Shown here piece by piece: positions 48,632 to 60,465 of a stretch of DNA of 64,000 nt. The notes below the pieces were generated by a model that ran no database searches, was not told where the DNA came from, and was given only the letters and a program-made list of their open reading frames with translations. The DNA is taken from NCBI GenBank assembly GCA_030549175.1, contig JAUKUA010000001.1:5642001-5706000 (forward strand), written 5' to 3'. The translations under genes and the position numbers were made by a program. Position 1 is the stretch's first letter. Each line of letters starts with the position of its first letter. The DNA is from Lasiosphaeris hirsuta (Eukaryota > Ascomycota > Sordariomycetes > Sordariales > Lasiosphaeriaceae).

Positions 48632-49574
48632 AATGACTATCTGATTTATTTTGACGCGGGAGGTAGTGTATGGTGTCGATCCGGGATGTTTAGATGGTTG
48701 TCATTTGCAATTCCCTTTGATCGCTGGCGAGAAATAGGGTATGTGGAGAAATGCCCAAGTCGAAGGAGAACGGAGCGGATTTGCGGGTTGTGCCGCAGTG
48801 ATCGTGTGGCCTTGCGTTGTTGCGTTTATAGCGAATTTTTGGATATCCAACCAGCCGTTCTAGTGTCCGTTGTAGAGGAAGGAGGGGTCCGTCTTATCGT
48901 CACCAGATCAGCCACCCTCCAGGCTGCGCCAAGCCCAGCAGACCTGCTTGCGACTGGATGCGGGGAGGTGCATTAGTTTGGTTTGGTGGCTCGGGAAGGT
49001 GCCGCGGCGCCACTTCGGCGCCTGAATCTCGATTTGAGAGACACTGAATGGACGACAAATGGGAGTGCCTTACATGAAAGCCTACAATCCATGATATCGT
49101 GGCCGAATTGTCTCAGTGCTCGCTTTCACTCTCTCTTCAGAAAGTATTTGCATCATGAGCCAAAAAACCGTCACGGTCCTCATCGAACTAGGCAGTGTCC
49201 ATCAGGCGGTGGGGATTTGACTCGAGCTGCTGTGGTTTGTCGCCTGAGCCGTTAGCTCCTGAACGCCAGGGACCTCTGACGAATTGGAGCGCGACAACAT
49301 CCAACTTCGCTCCGGACTTTTATTTCCAAATCTTGCCCAACCAGGCCACCTCAATTCACCAACCTCGCGGGCGTCATTTTTTGCATGTGGAGTTGGCTAC
49401 AGGATCATCTAGTCTTGACGAGTGGCAGATGAACACATGATTAGGCAATGGCATGAGTGCAGCGCAAAATTCTGCAAAGGCGAGATCTCTGCGCACTTTC
49501 TGCGCCGTCTCGGCACGCCATCTGCGCCGACGCAGCTCATTATCCCGCAGCCCCATCTCCAATGAACACGCCCA
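48632..49574. other. Divergent promoter region sds22/ABHD13-like
   Basis: About 940 bp without a supported gene. An additional first exon of the hydrolase gene could lie here. Confidence 0.4.
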
Positions 49575-50917
49575 ATGTCGCTGTCGCTTGCTTCGGTCGC
49601 TCGCCGTCCAACATCTATGCAATGGACGGGGCTTATCCTGTATCGGCTCCAGTTGAAGTCTCTGTCCACCACTATGGCATGCCGTAACAGCGGCATCGCA
49701 TCGCCACGAGTTTGGGCTCTTATTTTCAGGCCTGCATTGCTACCAGCAAGAGCAAACCTGGCAACCGGCTTCCCTACCAAGGGGCACTACCGATGCATCC
49801 ATATCCCACCCGTCCTGCTTCCTCCGGTAATTTTCACCGGGCTCTTGGTTGCTCTGTGGGTATGGAAATGTATGATGCTCGTGGTATTTCAGAACAAAAT
49901 CATTTACATGCCTGGGCTCCCCCCAAACGCTCGGAAAGAGCGCATCGAGGACTATGCTGGACTATGTGGGGGCATCCAATGGCGGGAAGAGCGGACGCTG
50001 ACGGCGGATGGGAAAGACATTGCCATGGCCGTCGCGACCGTCCCGCTGTTGAGCAGTCCCGCGACTGCGAAGGAGGAAAAAAGAGATGCGAGCGCGGTTC
50101 ATGTCTACATTCTTTACTTTCAGGGTTGGCAACTCAGTTCCGGTAGCTCTCGTGCTTGGTGATTCGGAATTGACACTTTCCAGGTAATGCGTCATCAATC
50201 CCACCAAGATTACCAGATCTTTCGTGGGTTCTTCGAGGTGTGAGTGAAGGCAGTAAGCCGATGCTCTTGCCGCCATCAAGATTGACATTTGTCTGCTTGA
50301 GCTACAGAGGGTACTGGACTTCTCGTGGCCGTCCCTCAGAAAAGGGTATCCAGTTTGACGCTGAGGCTGGTGTGCGATGGATCACCGAGGAGCACAGGAG
50401 CACATACGGCTGTAACGCCGGGCGTCCTGTCCCAGTCTTGCTCCTTTGGGGGCAAAGCATCGGTTCCGGCGTGGCAACAAACCTCGCTGCGACTGGTATA
50501 GTATCGCCAGACCTTCCAATCCGGGGCCTGATTCTTGAGACTCCGTTTCTGTCTGTAAGAGCGATGTTAACAGCCCTCTATCCGCAGAAGTGGTTGCCGT
50601 ATAAGCACCTCTGGCCATTTCTGCGCAACCACCTGGACAGTATGACCAACCTAAGCTTGATTGACGAGCGTTCAAAGAAAGAAGGCGGGGCAACTCCTGA
50701 AATATTCATCCTTGAAGCAGGGAGGGATGAGCTAGTGCCCAAGGAACACGGCGAGCTGCTTTTCCAGAGTTGCTTGGACTTGGGCTTGCCAGTCGAGAAG
50801 AATACGGTCCCGGCGGCATATCACAGCGAGGCAATCGCCAGAGGCGATGGCAAGAAGCTTGCAGCGCACGCTATTTTGCAGCTGACTAAACGAGCACTAG
50901 ACAAGCACAAGGGCTGA
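49575..50917 (+). CDS. ABHD13/Bem46-like membrane-anchored alpha/beta hydrolase
   Basis: Two exons, 49575-50124 and 50184-50917, give up to 427 residues. A hydrophobic anchor near residues 78-100 (PPVIFTGLLVALWVWKCMMLVVF) precedes the conserved NKIIYMPGLPP. The hydrolase core has the oxyanion-side strand FVCLSYRGYWTSRGRPSE, the nucleophile elbow GQSIGSGVA with the catalytic Ser, the acid in EAGRDELVP and the His in AYHSEA. This is the Bem46/ABHD13 family, membrane-bound hydrolases linked to polarity and ascospore germination in some fungi; the substrate is unknown. The intron junction (YFQGNASSIPPRLPDL) fits the family. The start is uncertain: in-frame ATGs also occur at 49617 and 49674, and the residues before the anchor do not look conserved. 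Confidence 0.85.
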
Positions 50918-52360
50918 AGTCGCTCCAAAGTGGTGGAAAGTTGGTTGGTAGCAATGCCGATTTTATTAGGCAGGCCACCCCCTGTAGCGTCGCCACAGCA
51001 CCGAGGATCGCAAGACAAACAAGGTGCCCCGAGCGGGGCCCGAAAAGGGGGCTTGGCACAAAATCGACACACTGGACGGAAAAGAAAATGTCGGTAACGA
51101 CCCCCCTCAACGTATGGCAGAACCGATGAAAGTAGGCGGCAGTTTGCTTTTCTGTCACACTCGTCTCTTCTCCGGTCTTTGACTGCCGAGAGAGGGAAAG
51201 ATTGGGGTCTGTGTCGGAAAGGGGGGACGTGTGAACAAGTCTGGTTTCGACAGTGACGGAAGCTGTGAGAGGACTCGTGGTGGGTGCGCACCTGTTAAGA
51301 TAAGACCTCCAAGAGTTGTCATGGGCTGCGACTCGACCTGGGTATCAATGCTCGGCCTGCGGATTGGCATTAGAGGAATTGGCCCAATTGACACTGCGAC
51401 ATGTTGAAGAACTAAGGATCTGTATTATTATCAATTTTATCGCATCATCTCTCCGTCGGGATCCATACTTTTTTTTTTTTCCTGTCGCTCATCGAGTCCT
51501 GCTGCCTTGTGCATCGGTGGCTAGCAAGACTTCACTCCAGGGGAGGAAATGCAGGCAGCCTTGCAGCGTCAGCCCCACTCCCCCCTCTTGCCTTCACACC
51601 ATTCCATCAGTCCAAGCCAGGGTAGAAAAAGAAAAGAGGCACAGTGGCACACAAGCACACAGCCTTCCCACGCCATCCACCATCCGCCATCAGCATTTCT
51701 TTTGGTGTCGACGACACCCACCAACCTCCTTGAGATGTTAGGGATGACTCCCGGTCCAAAACGGACTCCCTTGCAGCACACAGACCATGGCAATTCCGCT
51801 TGCTTCTTCCTGGCCCGTTCTGACCCATGCTGGGCCGGTCGACCATGGAACGGCCCCTGGCGATTCTCAGCGACGCTGCCCAGAGAGGTCTAGCGCGCAT
51901 CATGTGATCTCGCGGCAGTATCCCGTTCCCCTCCCACCACTTTACGCGTCGAATCACGTTGGATGCTGAATCGCTGGTGTCTGCCTCTTTCGGACCGCCG
52001 AGACGAGGACGGCCGCCTGTAAAACGCCCAGGCATCTGTGCAGTCACAGCCCGTTTCCTATATAATAGCCCGCGCCCCCATTCGTGCCAAAAATTTCCAT
52101 CGCTCTCATCGCCAAGGTAGGTGAGTTTTTTTCATCGCTTCATTCAAGTCGTTGCCATCGCCAACAACTATCTCGTATCATTTCCCATCGCCCTTCCCCA
52201 GCCGCTATCGTCTACTTGCCGCTCTCGATCCATCTGAAGTCTATCGCATCAATCGCCCGCCACCCTCAACGACAAACAAACCGCTTCAACATCGGACCGA
52301 ACCCGCGTGTCATTGGGGTTGAAAGTTGAAACTAGGAGCGACACTGTAACCAAATCCAAC
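50918..52360. other. Intergenic region upstream of the BTB gene
   Basis: This holds the hydrolase 3' flank and the BTB promoter and 5' UTR. The right part has a TATA box, a HomolD-like element and a CT-rich leader. No gene is supported. Confidence 0.5.
52041..52066 (+). promoter_or_regulatory. HomolD-like box plus TATA box of the BTB gene
   Basis: CAGTCACA at 52041-52048 equals the fission-yeast HomolD core-promoter element, and TATATAAT follows at 52059-52066. They lie about 300 bp upstream of the BTB start codon. The TATA assignment is reasonable; the HomolD role in this fungus is inference. Confidence 0.45.
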
Positions 52361-53386
52361 ATGTTCTCCCGACGCTTTGAGCAGCCCCAGGTCGGCACCC
52401 AGCACAAGAGCTTTTCAAAGAGCCAGCGAGTGGGAAGGTCCAGTTCGTCTTTCAGCAAGGAGGCAGGTGTCTCCAAGCGTCGCCACGAATCTCGTCGTCG
52501 CCCGACCACTTCGTCGCATGCAGGTGCCGAGGCACTCTCAGAGTAAGCAGTTCAAGTCACTGCCGAGGACAATAGGTCGCAGTTTGCTGATGCCTGTGCT
52601 TCAGAAACTCCATCTCGGCCATCGTGACTCTTGTTGTTGGCCAGGAACAGAGAATCTTCGCCGCGCATGAGAATGTCTTGTCTCTCTCACCCTTCTTCCA
52701 AAGCGTGCTGCAGAACCAGATGCTCGACTCACAAAGCAAGAAGATCTCGCTGCCGGACGAGGAGCCAGAAATCTTCTCGTCTGTACTCGAGTACCTCTAC
52801 AAGGGCGACTACTACCCGCGTCTCGTCCACAACAAGAAGCGCAACTCTTGGGAATTGGAGCAGCCCCCTGAGGAGGCCCGCCACGAGCCCACCGTCTACC
52901 ATCACGGTGTCGAGGGCGAGTTGTTGAAGGACACGGTCATCTATTGCGCTGCCGAGAAGTATGGCCTGGAGGAACTCAAGCGTGTCGCGCTCCGGAAGCA
53001 GGGTCTTCGTAAGTTGACAAGCCCATCCGCTTCCCTCGCCATCGTTACTAACGATGCTCAGAGTCGGGGATTCAAGCCAGCACCATCTTGGCGTCTGCTC
53101 GATACGCCTATGCCAACACGCCTGACACCGATTCCAAGTTGCGCGCGCATTATCTCGCTCTCATCATCCGCAGCCGCAGCACATTCAAGCGGAGCGGCAC
53201 GATGCAACTCGAGATGTTCAACGGGGGCACGCAGCTGTTTTTCGACCTGTTCGTCGCTCTGTGTAATCACGTTGATGACATTTCAAGCGCTTCGTAAGTC
53301 CATATAGTCTCATAGCTGCCATAACGAATGATCTAACTCGTCATAGCAATACTCCCCGGACAGAGCGCAGCGGTCGCCCATTCTAG
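52361..53386 (+). CDS. BTB/POZ domain protein
   Basis: Four exons, 52361-52542, 52605-53008, 53062-53293 and 53347-53386, give 285 residues. The first 60 residues are basic and Ser-rich. The BTB/POZ fold covers about residues 64-200: VTLVVGQEQRIFAAHENVLS, then SPFFQSVL, LPDEEPEIFSSVLEYLYKGDYYP and a long insertion before LLKDTVIYCAAEKYGLEELK. A helical C-terminal region follows (ASTILASARYAYANTPDTD, then a QLFFDLFVALCNHVDD segment). BTB domains dimerise and often bring substrates to Cullin-3 ligases; no kelch, zinc-finger or MATH domain is present, so the specific role is unknown. Proteins of this layout are common in filamentous fungi. Every junction keeps frame, and the C-terminus comes from a 40-nt last exon. 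Confidence 0.88.
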
Positions 53387-55506
53387 GCTCTCGTCTCAAT
53401 CTTTCCGTCGTCTTTTCTCTCCTCTTCAACTGATACCATCCACTCAACAAGAATACACCACCTCAAAAAATCTTGTTCTTTGTTCATTATTAATTAATGA
53501 TTGACGTTTCTCTCCTAATTTCACTTCTCATGTCTCGCTTGTCGAACTATTAGGGATTTCGGTTAGTTATAGATGATTGTTGTTTGTACGACTGGGCGTT
53601 TGCCAGGATTGGGGGATTTGGGGGTTTCCTTTTTACACGGAGTTGGACTGTTTTCCTGCTGTTTTTCTGAAGAAAAACCAAAAAACTTGTACATCATAAA
53701 TTATGACTGGGATCTGTGGTTGCCGGTGGAGGGTGGAGGATGGAGGATGAAGGGTCATCATCCTTTTCATTCTGAGTACCTGGCTTTCTACACGGTCAGG
53801 TATTGGTCTCGGCGGTGCAGTTTATCAGTTTTACTGAGACAGCCATGACTGCCGGGGTTGTTTTTTTCCTCTTTCGATATTCGTGGGCTTGGTTGGGTGG
53901 CAACCACGGCCGGCGCGCGAGCGAGAGGAAGTTGGAGCTGGTGATGCAGCTGAAGGATAGGATTCCACCCGAGAACACCGGGATGAGATGTATCAATACA
54001 CTTCTTACGCTCTTTAATAGCGTTAAATTTGCCCCGTGATGATACTTTCCCTCGAGCAGGGGAGGCCATGATGCAGCCAAAACCATTCTCAGAATGCTAG
54101 ATTGCACTCCTTTTCGTTGACTTTAGACTCCTCACGCTTAGAATGTAACCGTGCCAATATCAGTATTACGGCACTGATTTTGCTGGTTTGGGCATGATAT
54201 AAGTTCATGCTGCCTCCCGAGGTCGTAACAGGCCGTTATTATATGCTTTTGTGGAGTGTGAATGAGCCATGTCACACTCACTGACTCTCCCCGAAACGAT
54301 CAAAGCTCTTTTGCCTCTGCATCGCTTTGCCAGTTTCGTGTTCTGGCTTTAGAATAGCAACATCTAGCACGCCCCCTATCCTCACTCGTGACTCATTAGC
54401 CAAGGGTATGTACGCTGGTCCGCGAACTGCACCGGACCTCGTCTTGCGTGAATGGGTAGCGCATTATACAATCAGTGTCCTTCCGCTCCCGTCCATCCCC
54501 TTCCCTCACCCGGTCCCTCGACTCCTGAGGCATCACCACCGTCCCGCCCAGCCCCAGTCACAAATGGAAAAACTTCCACCATTCACATCTCTCACCCCCC
54601 ACCCCCCCCCCCCCTCCTCCCCCTTCCCCCTCCCGCCCTGCGCTGTCCCGTCTCGATCTGTCTGTGTGCAATCCGCCGTGACTCACTCACGCCAATGGGA
54701 CAACATTGAGCAGTGGAAAAGGGGTGTGAGACACAAGTCACCAGTACGTACGTATTGAACGCGGGCCTTCGACCGGGGGGGTGCGAAGGTGCTTGCATGC
54801 GTATGTGTGGGCGTGCAGCCAGCCCCACTTTGTCCCGCCTTGTTCCATCGCCGTCTATCGCTCCCGGTATCGTGGTGTTGGGGGGAGGGGGTGACCGTTT
54901 GGAAAACATGGGTCAGGTCGTGCAGGTGGAGGAGTTTTATAGGGGGTGAGGTAAAAAGTGTTTGCTGCACATCGCCCGAATGGGCTGTTTCCGAAGCAAC
55001 CTCTGGGCGACCGACTCCAAATATTTCTCAAGGTAATACAAAAATCAAAAAAGGGAGAACACGGACAATCGACTTTTCCCCCTTTGCTGATATCATGATG
55101 AGTAAAAGCCTCCCTATAATTGAGGTGCTATAATAAATTTATTGACTGTCTGGCAATCTTTTCAGCGCATCAATCGGCAAACCTTGCGCCAATATGCTGC
55201 GATTGGTGCTCCTGTTGGCGACACCTGCGCAACTGCGCACATCTTGGCCACTTTCAATGAGCGCCAATTGCAATGGCATGACTCAGAACACCATCTGCGG
55301 CATAAATAATAGGGCTTCCCCAGCTCCTAATCCCCATGATTTGCTCGGCTGGTCTCGGCCATCCCATGGAACGGGGGCTATCCACTGTCCAGACTTACTC
55401 TCTCCATCTCCACTCTGGGATAGCCACAGCTCTCAGATTTCTACCTATTGCAGGTCAAGGCGTCAAGGCGCAAGCAAAGGCTGCTGGATACAGCCAGGAG
55501 TGATCC
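53387..55506. other. Gene-free region between converging BTB and csn12 genes
   Basis: About 2.1 kb. The left part is the BTB 3' UTR. I found no gene. A pyrimidine tract with long C runs lies at about 54595-54632. Confidence 0.5.
54595..54632 (+). repeat. C-rich pyrimidine tract
   Basis: An almost uninterrupted run of C with a few T and one A, including a run of 13 C. Such tracts are prone to length error and slippage. Confidence 0.8.
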
Positions 55507-57383
55507 TCAGATACCAGTTCCAGGGAAGGCCCCGGACTTACTCAGTACCATCATTCCTCGTTCACGGGCAATGTAGCCCTTCATAAGATTCTACAACAAA
55601 AACACGGTTAGTAAGTGAGTCATCACACGGGGCAAATATCTCAACAACGACAAGACGGAGATTGAGGCGATGTCGTATGCTGCCTCAAGACCCCAGGCAT
55701 CAAGGCACCCACGAGGTACCAATAAGATGGCCGTCGGATTTTTATGGCAACATCGCGATGACGACTTAGCGACTCATAGATCACGCTTTCGAGATGATTG
55801 GTGGGGGCTGATAGGTAACGTCGACTCACTTTGTAAACCATGTTGGCCAGGAGACATTCCACCTCGTCATTGTCCAATGTCTCCTGACTACCCAAGCTGA
55901 TTGCCGCCGCGAATTCGGCGATCGGTACTCGGGTTCTCCGCACTGGCTTTCCTCCCTCGGCCTTTGGCTCTTCGAAACCACCTGCAAAGAACACTTTGCG
56001 CAGCAAGTTTCTGAGTGCGATGTCACGGCCCCGTTCAAGTGTCAGGTAGATACGGCGTTTGACGAATTCATCCTCGCCCTCTTGAAGGGCAAGATCAAAG
56101 GCATGAAGCTCGCCTTTCCTTATGTGCCTTGAGAGGGGTAAGAAAAGCTTCTGAAGTCGCGGATACGGTTCTAGAAGCTTCTGGCTAGGTAGAGTGTGAG
56201 TTGTCAAGAGGTGACACGGAACAAGGTACGTCAGAATAAGCCTAATCCTCGGTGTTAGTGGGAAAACTACAGCCGGCATGGCTATTTTAACCTACTCCTT
56301 GTTTTTAAGTGCATCTTTGTGGCACATGTCCAAAGCCTTGGTGAGATGTTTTTCGGCCTGTCTCCATTTAGCAACGGTCTTACAGTGCCTAGCAGCAACG
56401 CCTTGAGACTCAGCAGCCTTACCTCGACATAGTTTTCCTCCAGGAAGCACAGGACCCCTTCGTAGTACTTGAAAGTAACCTGCTGGGATTTTGGGAACGA
56501 CTCAAGGGCTGGCATATCTCCTCTGCCTGCAGACAATGCCTTGAGGATGTTTTTGGACAAGCTGGCTGAGTTCAATTTGAAGTACGTCTTGAACAGAAGA
56601 TTGATGACATAGTAGATGCCCCACTTCCGCGACTGATCTATCGGAGCTCTAAAATGCATCTTAGTCAAGTGTCCTCCCGGTGAGGGAAGTTTTGTGGTCA
56701 CATACCTGTCGCTCAGGCACAAGTTGAAGACGCGATTCAGCTGGCGCGCACAGTCCTCTAACATCTGGTTCTTTTCGGATTCAGGGTTGAAGTCATCTTC
56801 AAAGTTCGCCTCTGCTGTGCTCTCGAGAGACATGTTGTTGCTACGCTCTGTGTCGGCTTTGATGGCAAAGACACGTAGGTGTCTGCCGGCCACATAGAGA
56901 CAGGGAACAGTCCATGCCTCAAAGCCGTGGGAGAGGTAACCCCGAATCAGGGCTGATAGAAGCTCCTTCCAAGACTCATATATGGTTGACCATGACGAGT
57001 TTGATGACTGTGATGCGAAAGTGAGATAAAGATCTGAGGAAGGGAAGACCAGGGAGAATGAAACTAACCTTACCATTGGTGGTAGACGACTCTTGGATAG
57101 CAAGTAGCTCACCCACGGCCTTCCAGTAGGCATGGTAGACTTCAACCCAGCCCTGCACTTCTTCCTTTGGGAGCTGCCCCCCTACCACCTGGCTGCCTGC
57201 CACAGAGTTCTGGATCGAGTTCTGGATGCCTCGTTTGATGACAGCCTTCACATCGTGAGCGTTGCAGCTTTTATACACAGCCCGCAGGTTCTCATAGGAA
57301 AGATCGGGAGATAGCGTATGCGATAGATCGTAGCCGAGACATTTAACCTGTGCCTCCGCGAACCGACTGAGCATAGAGTCCAT
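55507..57383 (-). CDS. csn12: CSN12 homologue, PCI-domain protein
   Basis: The Csn12/Thp1/PCID2 family of PCI-domain proteins acts in mRNA processing and export complexes, and in yeast Csn12 also associates with the COP9 signalosome. Six exons were assembled: 57383-57069, 57007-56706, 56648-56423, 56357-56296, 56241-55830 and 55590-55507, giving about 466 residues. Helical repeats with [27 protein letters not shown] and [21 protein letters not shown] precede the PCI winged helix ([61 protein letters not shown]). The last exon gives [12 protein letters not shown] and ends FPGTGI. Intron 1 is ambiguous: a 61-nt intron with a GTTAGT donor was preferred, but a 40-nt GTAAGG alternative also keeps frame and adds residues. 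The last intron is 239 bp. Confidence 0.92.
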
Positions 57384-57965
57384 TCTGGGCCAGTCTGTTG
57401 CGGCAGCCGTGCCCAGTGATGCCCCCGCCTTGGGTTTGGAAGGTGAGTGAGCAGCTGATCGCGGGTCGTCCTTGATTATATGGAATTGTGCTTCTGTCAG
57501 TCAATTGTGTATCCGCTTTCTAAATTGGAATGACTGGCGTCCTGATAATGGTGAGTTATTGGTGATCGCAGCTCAGTGAAGTCTGCTGAAATTGTGGTGG
57601 TCGCGAACGGCCCTCGAGCTCACAAGGGCGCTCGATGGGTGTGATTGGTCTGGAAGGGAGCCCCGTTTGCCGATGCTCCTCCCTTCAAAGCGCCTGCCCC
57701 ACCTTCTCGACCCAGGCTCGCAAAGCCGCAGTGTGGGGCAGTTATGCATAGCACAGCCACCACAGCGAAATCGCTGTGGATGGTCCAAGCTTTTCTGAGC
57801 CCTAACCAAGCACACCCGGTTTTTTTCTCCTCGCGGTCGTTAATTAGAGATTCTCGATCAGCTCAACTCACCAAATCCTCGCGATCCTAGCGACGAACAA
57901 TCACGGTATGTCAACACTCCTTTGAACTTGTACACCATCACTGAAATCTTCTAACTGTGGAAAAG
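57384..57965. other. Divergent promoter region csn12/RPL20
   Basis: About 580 bp shared by two genes. A CCCTAACC telobox-like motif lies at 57800-57807, 160 bp upstream of the RPL20 start; such motifs occur in ribosomal protein promoters of some fungi. Confidence 0.45.
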
Positions 57966-58980
57966 ATGGGTAAGCAATTTCGATTTCCTAGCTCCTTCCT
58001 ATGCACGCATGCGAAGAGAATGTCCACAGCATTTCGACGGCAATCTCGAAGCAAACCGAAGCCCATTCTCCGACATGGCCCAAGACCGCAAACACGTCAC
58101 CACTCGCCCACAGGAATTGACTCGGGCTCGGAAGTCTGGTATCGCTCGGTAGCTTCAAAAGGATGGTGGTGGTGGCTCACGACCTAGAGTGGAGGACGAT
58201 GTCAATCTTGAACTCGCTTCAGCAGCTACGATGGAATCGACACAATCTGCCCCAACTACCACCGAATTTCTCGCAATGCTGCTGCCTTTTTAAATCGCAT
58301 TGGAGGCATGGCTTGTGCATGGGAATTTACTGACAGTTTTCAACAGGTCGTCTTCAGGAATACCAGGTCATTGGGCGCCATCTGCCCACCGAGTCCAACC
58401 CGACTCCCGCGCTGTACCGCATGCGCATCTTTGCCCCTAATGTGGTCATCGCTAAGTCCCGTTTCTGGTACTTCCTCCGCGGTCTCCAGAAGGTGAAGAA
58501 GACCACTGGCGAGATCGTCAGCGTCAACGCCGTATGTCCATTAGTCTACCAAAACCTTGCGAGGCACGTACTAACCAGCTTGTAGATCTCTGAGAAGCAC
58601 CCCTTGAAGGTCAAGAACTTTGGTATCTGGATCCGTTACGACTCCCGCTCCGGCACCCACAACATGTACAAGGAGTACCGCGAGACGTCGAGAACCGCGG
58701 CCGTAGAGTCCCTCTACTCCGACATGGCTGCCCGCCACCGTGCCCGCTTCAGGTCGATCCACGTATGACCCCCGCGCAATTACCACCTGTCCCGCCGCGC
58801 GCATTACTGACCCCTTTGTAGATTCTCAAGGTTGTTGAGCTCGAGAAGACCGAGGACATCAAGCGCCCCTACATCAAGCAACTCGTCACCAAGAACCTTG
58901 CCTTCCCGCTCCCCCACCGTATCCCGAAGATCAAGACATCCAAGATCTTCAGTGCAAAGCGCCCTTCCACCTTTGCTTAG
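57966..58980 (+). CDS. rpl20: 60S ribosomal protein eL20 (L18ae)
   Basis: Structural protein of the large ribosomal subunit. Four exons: 57966-57969 (4 nt, ATG plus the first base of the Gly codon), 58347-58531, 58586-58762 and 58822-58980, giving 174 residues, the usual length. The protein starts [17 protein letters not shown] and includes [26 protein letters not shown] and [20 protein letters not shown], ending [12 protein letters not shown]. The first intron is 377 bp, long for this genome, as is common in fungal ribosomal protein genes. I looked for C/D snoRNA boxes in that intron and saw no convincing pair. Divergent from csn12. Confidence 0.96.
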
Positions 58981-59721
58981 GTGCTTTTATCCTTGTGGCT
59001 GGGGTTGGCAGGTTCTTCAGGTGTTCATTAAGGGAAAATGGGAATATCCTGCATTTGCTCCGTAGACTGGGCATGAAATGAACGAATGGTCAAGCATCAA
59101 AGTCTACTACTGCTTAGTGCAATGCTGTGTTTTATGCTTATCCGCTTGGTGCCTGGTGCAATTTTCGGGTTGTGCCCAACGTGTCACTCATATATTGAGT
59201 CGCCCTTGGACGCAGCATGAACGGCCCACTAAGTTGCTGCCACTTCAATAATACAAGCGTGGAAACCAGTGAGCAACCAAAAGTCATTTGTGCCGGCAAA
59301 TGCCAAAACTCTTGAATGGTTTCATCCGAGAGCTCTACAGCCTCACCGTTGCAGCTGTGCTATCTCCTAAAAACATAGCCCAGAGCCGAGCCGTTCGTGG
59401 CAAGGCCTCTTCCCACTTCCCCGCCGGTTCAACCCCAATGAGGAAGCTCAATGTGGGCAATTGTCCGGATCTGACTTGAAGCGTTGCAGAGCCATTCAGT
59501 GTGAAAACGGGAGGAATGACTCACTCCCCGGGTATTTAAAAACCGTAGTCCCCTGTCACAAGCGTGTAACTTTTCAGCTTAAACACCGTAAACCTTCTCG
59601 TTATCACCGCTCAACTGAAGTACTATTGTCTCGGTGCCAGTCGCAGTGCTGCTTCCTCCTACACCACCGCCTCCAGCCTCACTCTGAAACCATTGGCGCC
59701 AAAACAATCAGAGAAAAAGAG
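58981..59721. other. Intergenic region RPL20-GNAT
   Basis: This holds the RPL20 3' UTR and the promoter of the acetyltransferase gene. No gene is supported. A TATA-like TATTTAAA lies at 59533-59540, 182 bp before the next ATG. Confidence 0.5.
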
Positions 59722-60465
59722 ATGGCCTCAGTAGACGATGCTCCTCCCAATCGAGACAACTTCGTGCTCGTCAAGAGCATACTCCCTCGCCAGCCCCTGT
59801 TCGGGGCGGACAAAGAGCCCCGTCCCGTTGTTGTCACAGAGCGGCTCATCATCCGCCCCTTCTCAGCTGATGACCTCGCGGGGCTGTACGCCCTGCGCAC
59901 ACAGCCCGAGGTCATGATCTGGACCCTGGTCGGTAGCATAGACCCCGACCTAGCTACCACTGAGGCCAAGTTGAAGACGTGCCTGCCGGGTGCGTATGCC
60001 GGCGGCATATCGGAATCGTTCAACAATGCCATCATCTGGAGGGAGACGGGTGAGTTGATTGGGTCCGGCGGGGTGCATAACTTGCGGTCGAGCTTTGGGT
60101 GGCCGGAGCTGGGATACATGTTCAAGAAGGAGTTTTGGGGGAAGGGGGTTGCTACGGAGTTTGTCCGGGCGTTCTTGAGAATGTGGGAGGCGCTGCCAAG
60201 GGTGGAGGCTGAGATCAAGGTTGATGCGAGGAGTTTGGCGGGCGCGGAGCTGGAAGGGGGCAACGTCAGAGAGCAGTTGATTGCCGTGACGGCAGACGAG
60301 AATCACGGGAGCCAGGGCGTCCTGAGAAAGTGCGGTTTTGAGCTGATCATTGCGTGGAAAGATAACGACTCCAGGATTGTCGATAGGCTGGTGCCAATCT
60401 CTTTGTCTACATTTCGGTACTTCCCTAAGCCAGTACAGCCTGGAGAGCAGCAGAACCGAGCTTAG
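59722..60465 (+). CDS. GNAT-family N-acetyltransferase (RimJ/RimL-like)
   Basis: Single exon, 247 residues. The fold begins with TERLIIRPFSADDLAGLYAL, the usual first strand and helix of the RimJ/RimL subgroup. It continues with IGSGGVHNL and the acetyl-CoA loop region GYMFKKEFWGKGVATEFVRAFLRM; the Q/RxxGxG/A pattern is represented by FWGKGVA. It ends with NHGSQGVLRKCGFELI, the C-terminal motif B. An insertion rich in Ala, Gly and Glu lies between the two halves (around residues 172-190). The acceptor substrate cannot be read from the sequence; relatives acetylate protein N-termini, amino acids or small molecules. The ATG at 59722 was chosen because the upstream in-frame residues lie across the TATA region and look non-coding. 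Confidence 0.85.
   Translation: MASVDDAPPNRDNFVLVKSILPRQPLFGADKEPRPVVVTERLIIRPFSADDLAGLYALRTQPEVMIWTLVGSIDPDLATTEAKLKTCLPGAYAGGISESFNNAIIWRETGELIGSGGVHNLRSSFGWPELGYMFKKEFWGKGVATEFVRAFLRMWEALPRVEAEIKVDARSLAGAELEGGNVREQLIAVTADENHGSQGVLRKCGFELIIAWKDNDSRIVDRLVPISLSTFRYFPKPVQPGEQQNRA

Noticed and set aside
57970..58346. Possible C/D snoRNA in the RPL20 first intron
   Set aside because: CTGA near the acceptor is better explained as the branch point, and no good box C (RUGAUGA) was found.
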